This document shows positions 6,656 to 11,689 of a DNA stretch of 11,689 bases, piece after piece (position 1 is the stretch's first letter; the number at the start of each line of letters is the position of its first letter). The stretch spans positions 1 to 11,689 of the forward strand of contig CAJKZK010000055.1 of NCBI GenBank assembly GCA_905204225.1. The letters are read 5' to 3'. The position numbers were made by a program, and so were the translations under genes. Below the pieces are notes generated by a model that searched no databases, was not told where the DNA came from, and was given only the letters and a program-made list of their open reading frames with translations. Source of the stretch: an uncultured Bacillota bacterium. GTDB lineage: Bacteria; Bacillota_I; Bacilli_A; RFN20; CAG-449.

Positions 6656-8230
6656 ATGGAACGAGATAAATATATATTTTTGCAATATCTTTATAAAGTG
6701 CTAAAAAAACACGATATTGAAATATTAAAACATTTTTGTGATGATAAATTATCAGATAATGATTATTTTATCTATGGAATAAATAATGATATTATTTCAA
6801 ATGCGTTAAATATAGTAACTAATTATTTATCAGGTAATATTGAATCTGCTGGTGTAGATGTTAGTTGTAGAATCATTATTGAAGCTATGGTTATTTTATT
6901 AATGGATGAAAAAGATAAAATAACTGATAAGCAAAAAACAATTTATAGATATTTGTATGCTTATGTAGATTTTGATAATTTTCATTCTATTTTAGATAAT
7001 ATAAATAAAGAAGATGAAAAAATAAAAAGAATTGTAGAAGATAAAGAAAAAGCTAAACAAGCTATGATTGAACATTTTAATTGCACTTCTAAAAATTTAA
7101 AAGCTAGAAAAATAGATATAGATGATCCTTGCTTTTATTTAAAAACTAGATTATATGAAGATATTAGATTTTCTAAATTATTGGAAACTTATCAACTTTT
7201 TGATGAAAATACAATTAAAATGTATGAGTTTTTTTCATTGTTTATTCATCCAAGATGTGAAATGGATCCTAAGGTCGAAGAATATATAATGTCAATTAGA
7301 AATTCTTATGTAGATAAAATATTGGAATTTGTTTATGAGTATTTAAAAGAGTGCAAATTTCTTATTGATGAAAATGAAGAAAAAGAAATAACTGATTTTA
7401 ATCAAGACTTTTTTTATAATCCTTTATTAATTAATAATGTTCAAAATTGTAAAAATATTGAAAATATGTTTATTTTCTTGATGGATAATTTATGTAAATT
7501 AAAAGAAGGTATAGATTACTTTACTTGGTTTTTCTTGGAAAAGAGTAAATATCTTTTAATTGATATGATTACTTCTGAATCGTTAAGCTATAAAGAACAT
7601 GTTATTTCTTCTTTTAAAACATTTGCAGAACAATATAGTATTTTTTATGCAATTGGGGCGATTGATGATATGGAAGAATTTAATTATATAAAAAAAGCTT
7701 TTTGGTGTTCATCTAGAATGCAAATAGAAGCTCATTTTGAAAAATTAGATTTAGAAATTAAAACAGTTCCGGAAGATGAAATAAAAAAATTATATGATGA
7801 ATATTTTAAAGAAAAGTATGAATTAGATGACTATCAAAAATTTTATTTTAATTTAAAACGAAATAGTCTTTATTTCTTAGAAAACAAGAAAAAAAGTTAT
7901 AACAAATATGTTCGTTCTTTGATTGAATCAGTATTTGTTAATGAAAGTGAAAGTAGAGATGTAATGACTTTATATAGAATTTCAAAGGATATGAGTCATG
8001 CTAGTGGTTATAATTTTAATGCTAGTGAAGGAATTATAGATTCATATTTTCATAAAACATTAATTTATACTTGGATGTTGTTAAAATATTTCTTATTAAA
8101 TGCATCTTTAACAATGGAAGAGCATGATGAAGAATGTAATGTTACAAATGTTATTAATATGATTGATTCATTTATTAAAATAGAAGAACAAGCTTTAGAT
8201 GATGCTTATAAATCGTATGAAAATGTTTAA
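6656..8230 (+). CDS. Helical protein with internal duplication, DUF5677-like
   Basis: A 524-residue, strongly helical and acidic protein with no signal peptide, membrane segment or P-loop. Two halves share landmarks. CRIIIEA (R72, E76) matches SRMQIEA (R354, E358). MYEFFSLFIHPR (H198) matches LYRISKDMSHAS (H448). The R-x3-E-A plus later histidine pattern recalls DUF5677, a helical family often seen in accessory regions, so this looks like a tandem pair. In the second half R441-x6-H448 also fits the loose HEPN spacing (R-x4-6-H), but the first half has Glu at the arginine position, so the resemblance may be superficial. The start is supported by GAGGGG (6643-6648). The gap from the RES-like gene is 12 bases and the ribosome-binding site touches that gene's stop, so the two are made together. 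It may be a partner or immunity protein for the RES-like product; function unknown. Confidence 0.75.
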   Translation: MERDKYIFLQYLYKVLKKHDIEILKHFCDDKLSDNDYFIYGINNDIISNALNIVTNYLSGNIESAGVDVSCRIIIEAMVILLMDEKDKITDKQKTIYRYLYAYVDFDNFHSILDNINKEDEKIKRIVEDKEKAKQAMIEHFNCTSKNLKARKIDIDDPCFYLKTRLYEDIRFSKLLETYQLFDENTIKMYEFFSLFIHPRCEMDPKVEEYIMSIRNSYVDKILEFVYEYLKECKFLIDENEEKEITDFNQDFFYNPLLINNVQNCKNIENMFIFLMDNLCKLKEGIDYFTWFFLEKSKYLLIDMITSESLSYKEHVISSFKTFAEQYSIFYAIGAIDDMEEFNYIKKAFWCSSRMQIEAHFEKLDLEIKTVPEDEIKKLYDEYFKEKYELDDYQKFYFNLKRNSLYFLENKKKSYNKYVRSLIESVFVNESESRDVMTLYRISKDMSHASGYNFNASEGIIDSYFHKTLIYTWMLLKYFLLNASLTMEEHDEECNVTNVINMIDSFIKIEEQALDDAYKSYENV

Positions 8231-8314
8231 TATGACGATAAATAAGTGTTATCAAATTATAAATTTCATATATAGAAAAAACAAAAAATAAATGTTAAAC
8301 TAATTATATAAACT

Positions 8315-8324
8315 AAGGGATGAA
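8315..8324 (+). promoter_or_regulatory. Ribosome-binding site favouring the start at 8329
   Basis: AAGGGATGAA precedes two in-frame ATGs. AAGGG directly abuts the first ATG (8320), leaving no spacing, whereas it is nine bases before the second (8329), which is normal. The protein therefore most likely begins MYTKDVF. Only three residues are affected. Confidence 0.65.
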
Positions 8325-8328
8325 CAAT

Positions 8329-10650
8329 ATGTATACAAAAGATGTTTTTAAAAATTCTTCATATAATGACATTGTTTATAAGAATAATATTTCTTATTAT
8401 TTAAAACAATTTGTGGGGCTTGATATTACTATTAACAATGTTCCGCTTTATAAAATATCAATAGATGGAATAGATTCTTATATAGTAATTTTAAAAGATG
8501 ATATTAAAAGATTATATGGATCTAATGGTAAAACTGGTGTATTAAGACAAAAACAATGGTCGATATTTGTATTCAATTTTATTAATTATGATGAATACGA
8601 AAAATACTTTGGACTAAATCAAACAAAAAAACAAATTAACTCATGTTTTGAACAAAATTCGTATGATGAATTTTTTTATACAGAAACAAAATCAAAATAT
8701 AATGGGAAACATCCTGATAGATTATTTCGTAATGCCTCGATTAATTATTTGTTACATAATTTTATTTATTGCAAATTAAAAAATAAATATCGATATTTGT
8801 TTTTAAATTCATATGTTTATTCTGTTATAGGTATTGTACATTTGAAAAAAATTCCAAGTAAGGAATACTTTTCAACATTTTATTATAATACTAACCACGT
8901 TTTTAAATCTGTTCCAAATCCTAATAATATTATTTCACAAAAAGAAAATATTAATAAAACTTCTTTTATAGTACAAAAAGTAAATGACGAACTTAAAGTA
9001 ATAGAAAAAAATTATTCTGATATGTCTTCTTTAGTTGAGGCATATAATGGTGCTCTTCCATTAAACCAAATTACATCAAATAACTATAATTCAATAGTTT
9101 CGGATATTGAAAAGAAAGTAAATTATATTATAACAGAAGGGACGGCAAGAACAGGAAAAACAATTATTGCAATGCGATTGCTTGGAAAATATAAAACTTC
9201 ACGTTTTATTATCATGAATGAATCGTTTTATAATTCTCTTGTTCAAATTTTCTTAATTGAAAATATTGAATTTCCTAATGATAGAGTTATATGTCATACA
9301 AATTTTGAAAAAATGATTGATTGGGTTTCAAATTCACAAATATTAATTATTGATGAAGCACAACGCCTTAATGATATGCAAATTGAACAATTGGTAAATA
9401 ATAACAATCATAATATAAATGTTATTTTGGGAGATAATTTACAAGCAATTAATTATAAAAGCGATAGAGGTATTGAAAAATTAGAAAAAAATATTAAAGA
9501 AAGAAAATTTGACTGTACAAAATATTATTTTGATTATTCTATAGGATTAGCAAGTAATATTTTATATGCGATAAAATATTTAATTTTTAATGATATAAAA
9601 TTTAATAATCAAAATACTAATGAATATGAAATTAATATATTTAATAACGAAAAAGAGTTTATTGATAAATATAAGAACGATTCATCTTATAAAAAACATA
9701 TGGCGACAGTATATATGAGTAATAATGATTATAATGAAACAATTACTGGATTTGAAAGATGGCATGCTAATCATTTTAAACGTTATCCATATTTTTTAAA
9801 TAATGATGTAAAAGAAAAAGTAATGATTACAACTTATGAACTAATTTCTAGAGAACTAGATGATATTTATATTTACTTACCAGGTTCTATATCAGCTGAT
9901 GATTTAGGAATACATTATATTATTAGAGATCGAGATTCATATCTATTAAATCAGATATATGTTTTAGCAACTAGAGCAAAAGGTGAAATAAATATTTATT
10001 GTGAAAATCCAACAACATATAATTATTTAATAAAAAGAAATAAAAGAATAATAAAGAATGCAAGAGCTGTATCAACATTGTCAGAAGAAGAAAAGAAAAA
10101 AAGTCTTGATTTACAAGACAAAATTACAGAAAAAGGTATAACAAGATTAATTCATTTTACATCTAGAAAAAATTTAGAATCTATATTAAAAAATGGTATT
10201 ATGTCTATAACCGAAATGAAGCAAAATTTAATGCATTATGAATATAATGATGAAAATAGATTTGATCATTGCTTTGACGGAATATCTTTATCTATTCAAG
10301 CACCAAATATTTGTCTTTTAAATAAATTTAAGGAAAAATATAAAGATAGAGAATATGTATATATTTTATTAGATCCAGCTCTTTTATATGAAATAACTGA
10401 TGATTCTGGTGAAAAACTTGCACCAAGAATATATTGCAATTATAATGCGGCTGGTTCGTTAACAAAAAAAGATTCTGAAAATATAGATATAATGTTTGAA
10501 AATGGCTTTATAGCTGGTCCTTGGTGGAAATCTATGTATTTTACTAGAGAAAATAAAGAAGATAATGAAACGACAGCTAATCAAGCGGAAATTATTTTTA
10601 GAAAAAGAATAGATCCTAAATATATTTTGGATATTAAAGAGGCAGACTGA
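8329..10650 (+). CDS. DUF2075/Schlafen-like helicase fused to C-terminal DarT ADP-ribosyltransferase
   Basis: A 773-residue fusion, numbered from ATG 8329. Residues 1 to about 260 are unrecognised. About 262-555 form a DUF2075-type P-loop helicase: Walker A GTARTGKT (271-278), Walker B LIIDEAQR (D342, E343), LGDNLQAIN (D369), a weak motif V (E504 to D512) and YVLATRAKGEINIY (R549). Residues about 600-773 match DarT (DUF4433). IHFTSRKNLESILKNGI (608-624) is the NAD+-binding start. R644 is a candidate for the second catalytic residue. NQAEIIF near the end holds E754, the expected catalytic glutamate. DarT enzymes attach ADP-ribose to DNA bases, and DarT1 types target guanine. Fusion to a motor suggests that activity is triggered or delivered by nucleic-acid engagement. 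The next gene overlaps by one base and encodes the matching NADAR-type antitoxin. The domain calls are good; the target base is inferred from the partner. Confidence 0.82.
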   Translation: MYTKDVFKNSSYNDIVYKNNISYYLKQFVGLDITINNVPLYKISIDGIDSYIVILKDDIKRLYGSNGKTGVLRQKQWSIFVFNFINYDEYEKYFGLNQTKKQINSCFEQNSYDEFFYTETKSKYNGKHPDRLFRNASINYLLHNFIYCKLKNKYRYLFLNSYVYSVIGIVHLKKIPSKEYFSTFYYNTNHVFKSVPNPNNIISQKENINKTSFIVQKVNDELKVIEKNYSDMSSLVEAYNGALPLNQITSNNYNSIVSDIEKKVNYIITEGTARTGKTIIAMRLLGKYKTSRFIIMNESFYNSLVQIFLIENIEFPNDRVICHTNFEKMIDWVSNSQILIIDEAQRLNDMQIEQLVNNNNHNINVILGDNLQAINYKSDRGIEKLEKNIKERKFDCTKYYFDYSIGLASNILYAIKYLIFNDIKFNNQNTNEYEINIFNNEKEFIDKYKNDSSYKKHMATVYMSNNDYNETITGFERWHANHFKRYPYFLNNDVKEKVMITTYELISRELDDIYIYLPGSISADDLGIHYIIRDRDSYLLNQIYVLATRAKGEINIYCENPTTYNYLIKRNKRIIKNARAVSTLSEEEKKKSLDLQDKITEKGITRLIHFTSRKNLESILKNGIMSITEMKQNLMHYEYNDENRFDHCFDGISLSIQAPNICLLNKFKEKYKDREYVYILLDPALLYEITDDSGEKLAPRIYCNYNAAGSLTKKDSENIDIMFENGFIAGPWWKSMYFTRENKEDNETTANQAEIIFRKRIDPKYILDIKEAD

Positions 10651-11300
10651 TGGCAAAAAGATTATTCTTTAGAATTGATTCAAATGGCATTTATGAATCG
10701 TTAATAGAGTTTAAATATTACACAGGATTTGCTATATCGCAAAAACAAAAAAGTATATCTTCTTTACATGATGAAATTAATAAAATTTATTCAGGAAAAA
10801 TTCTTGAAGCATCTAGCAAATCACCTGATGAATTAGGAAAAATGTTAAGCGCATTTAATTTGAAAGTTAAAATTGATGAAAAATTAATTTCATTGGAAAA
10901 CGTTTTTCAATCATCAAAAGTGTTTGAAAATGGTGGCCCATATGTTGATTTACTTAATGTTTCACCAATAGAAGCAAAAAAAGATGAAAGATTAAGGAAT
11001 AGTGGTGGAATAATTTGTTTTAATTTTAATGGTAAAAGGTATCCAATTGAACCAAAAACATTATTTTATGATTGGATATATTGTAGAGCATTATCACATT
11101 ATTCTTCTTATATTTCAAAATTAAATGATTATTCTATTTTTACGGATATAGAATTTAATCATGAAAAATCAATTAATTGTCAAGCGAGAGCGATTGCAAT
11201 TTTTGTATATCTAAAAAATAATGATTTATTAGCATCCGCAATTTCTTCAATTGAAAATTTTGAAAAAATAGCATATAGGAATTTTTATCATATAAAGTAA
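10650..11300 (+). CDS. DarT1-associated NADAR antitoxin (DNA ADP-ribosyl hydrolase)
   Basis: A 216-residue protein matching the NADAR family found beside DarT1 toxins (formerly a DUF). Characteristic blocks are GFAISQKQKSISSLH (26-40), LEASSKSPDELGKMLSAFN (52-70), VFQSSKVFENGGPYVDLL (85-102), AKKDERL (109-115), EPKTLFYDW (134-142) and FTDIEFNHEKSINCQARA (164-181). The family removes ADP-ribose from guanine in DNA, reversing DarT1 damage in the producing cell. The length is normal and all blocks are intact. The ATG shares its A with the TGA of the toxin gene (TGATG), and AAAGAGG at 10636-10642 lies inside that gene, so translation is coupled and antitoxin supply is tied to toxin synthesis. Recognition of the family is confident; specificity toward this particular fused DarT is inferred from adjacency. 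Confidence 0.88.
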   Translation: MAKRLFFRIDSNGIYESLIEFKYYTGFAISQKQKSISSLHDEINKIYSGKILEASSKSPDELGKMLSAFNLKVKIDEKLISLENVFQSSKVFENGGPYVDLLNVSPIEAKKDERLRNSGGIICFNFNGKRYPIEPKTLFYDWIYCRALSHYSSYISKLNDYSIFTDIEFNHEKSINCQARAIAIFVYLKNNDLLASAISSIENFEKIAYRNFYHIK

Positions 11301-11363
11301 TTTTCAATTAATATAATTTATAAATATAAAAATAAATAATTGTAATCAAATAAATTATTTGTA

Positions 11364-11488
11364 ATGAATAATGATTTAAAAGAAGATAATAAAAATATTA
11401 TGCTACTGCTTTTGAAGCAGTAATAGGATTTATTGAAATATTAGATAGGAATAAGGTAAATGAAATTCTTGATAAATATTTTAAGTGA
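11364..11488 (+). pseudogene. mrnC: Decayed 3' end of a Mini-ribonuclease III gene
   Basis: Codons 11402-11485, ending at TGA 11486-11488, read ATAFEAVIGFIEILDRN and then KVNEILDKYFK. This resembles the C-terminal block of Mini-III RNases ([S/A]TAFEALIGY...L..R...EI), which process 23S rRNA precursors in Bacillota. The frame is closed by a stop a few codons upstream. The preceding frame from ATG 11364 (NNDLKEDNKNI) could be the block just before it if about one base was lost near 11400, but that frame alone ends at once after the junction. The rest of the enzyme, including the acidic catalytic residues of the N-terminal part, is absent. A related RNase III domain protein is an alternative source. 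The fragment is short, so the identification is by pattern only. Confidence 0.5.
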
Positions 11489-11505
11489 AATTTTAGTTTA
11501 ATAAT

Positions 11506-11590
11506 AATTTAAAAGTGCAAAAATTGTAAAAAATTGCACTTGTAAATAATAAAATAATATTATAGGTGCAATTTAAAAGTGTAATAATTG
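11506..11590. repeat. Imperfect 21-base direct repeat and GTGCAA inverted repeats
   Basis: AATTTAAAAGTGCAAAAATTG (11506-11526 less its last base differs little) recurs at 11570-11590 with two mismatches. Between them AAGTGCAA (11513-11520) pairs perfectly with TTGCACTT (11534-11541), and the same TTGCAC (11534-11539) can instead pair with GTGCAA at 11566-11571. The three GTGCAA/TTGCAC copies could be binding sites for a protein or alternative RNA hairpins. No T-run follows the first hairpin, so a terminator is not supported. Confidence 0.5.
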
Positions 11591-11632
11591 ATAATTATAA
11601 TCAAAATATATAAAATTAAAGTAATAATATTA

Positions 11633-11654
11633 ATTGTCCCACGGGAATGACAAT
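11633..11654. repeat. Inverted repeat near right edge
   Basis: ATTGTC (11633-11638) and GACAAT (11649-11654) are perfect 6-bp arms around CCACGGGAAT. The central bases are far more GC-rich than the preceding sequence. It could be an operator, a recombinase site or the leader of a gene starting beyond the window; nothing here decides between these. Confidence 0.35.
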
Positions 11655-11689
11655 AATGTTGGCAAAATGCGTACATATAGTATAGCAAC

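Larger units (their letters stand above)
11301..11689. other. Gene-poor right end with gene remnant and repeats
   Basis: No intact gene follows the NADAR gene. The segment begins with AT-only DNA containing a weak 8-bp stem (AAATAATT 11334-11341 with AATTATTT 11353-11360). It then holds a 3' fragment resembling Mini-ribonuclease III (11364-11488), a GTGCAA repeat cluster (11506-11590) and an inverted repeat near the right edge (11633-11654) where local GC rises. The arrangement looks like the edge of an inserted or recombined block. Confidence 0.6.

Noticed and set aside
10459..10656. Minus-strand 65-codon frame opposite the DarT domain
   Set aside because: It lies antisense to the conserved end of the DarT domain, has no recognisable protein features and a composition typical of an antisense shadow.
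1..11689. Mycoplasma genetic code, tRNAs, rRNAs or CRISPR arrays
   Set aside because: TGA terminates the gene ending at 10650 and TGG encodes Trp throughout; no cloverleaf-like, rRNA or regularly spaced repeat sequence was seen.

Overview
The window is very AT-rich (clearly below 30% GC throughout), all convincing genes are on the + strand, and ribosome-binding sites are AAGGAG-like. This points to a low-GC Bacillota or Bacilli-related bacterium. TGG encodes tryptophan and TGA is used as a stop (the gene ending at 10650), so the standard bacterial code applies rather than the mycoplasma code. There are seven intact genes, no tRNA or rRNA, and no CRISPR array. The content is that of an accessory defence or toxin-antitoxin island.

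Layout. (1) 64-4154: an ABC/AAA15-type ATPase with a C-terminal RNxxxH (HEPN-like) motif, then a 911-residue SF1 helicase with a 500-residue N-terminal region I do not recognise. (2) 4155-4595: a gene-free gap ending in a near-consensus promoter with a perfect 14-bp palindrome across its -35 element. (3) 4596-8230: a probable operon of a McrB-N-like (DUF3578) plus DUF3883 PD-(D/E)XK-type protein, a RES-like protein (possible NAD+-using ADP-ribosyltransferase fold) and a helical protein with an internal duplication resembling DUF5677. (4) 8329-11300: a DUF2075/Schlafen-like P-loop helicase fused at its C-terminus to a DarT-type ADP-ribosyltransferase, overlapping by one base a gene for a DarT1-associated NADAR protein. 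(5) 11301-11689: AT-rich DNA with a decayed 3' fragment that looks like Mini-ribonuclease III, a small cluster of GTGCAA repeats, and a somewhat less AT-rich inverted repeat at the right edge.

How the genes may work together. The best-supported unit is the last pair: a toxin-like DNA ADP-ribosyltransferase tethered to an ATP-driven nucleic-acid motor, made together with the hydrolase expected to reverse guanine-linked ADP-ribosylation. This suggests a DarT1-NADAR system in which the motor domain senses or delivers. The 4596-8230 operon may be a separate multi-gene system combining DNA recognition or cleavage with a RES-type effector. The first pair could be a two-gene ATPase/helicase defence system with an RNase-like tail. 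These functions are inferred from motifs and gene order; none was tested by a database search here.
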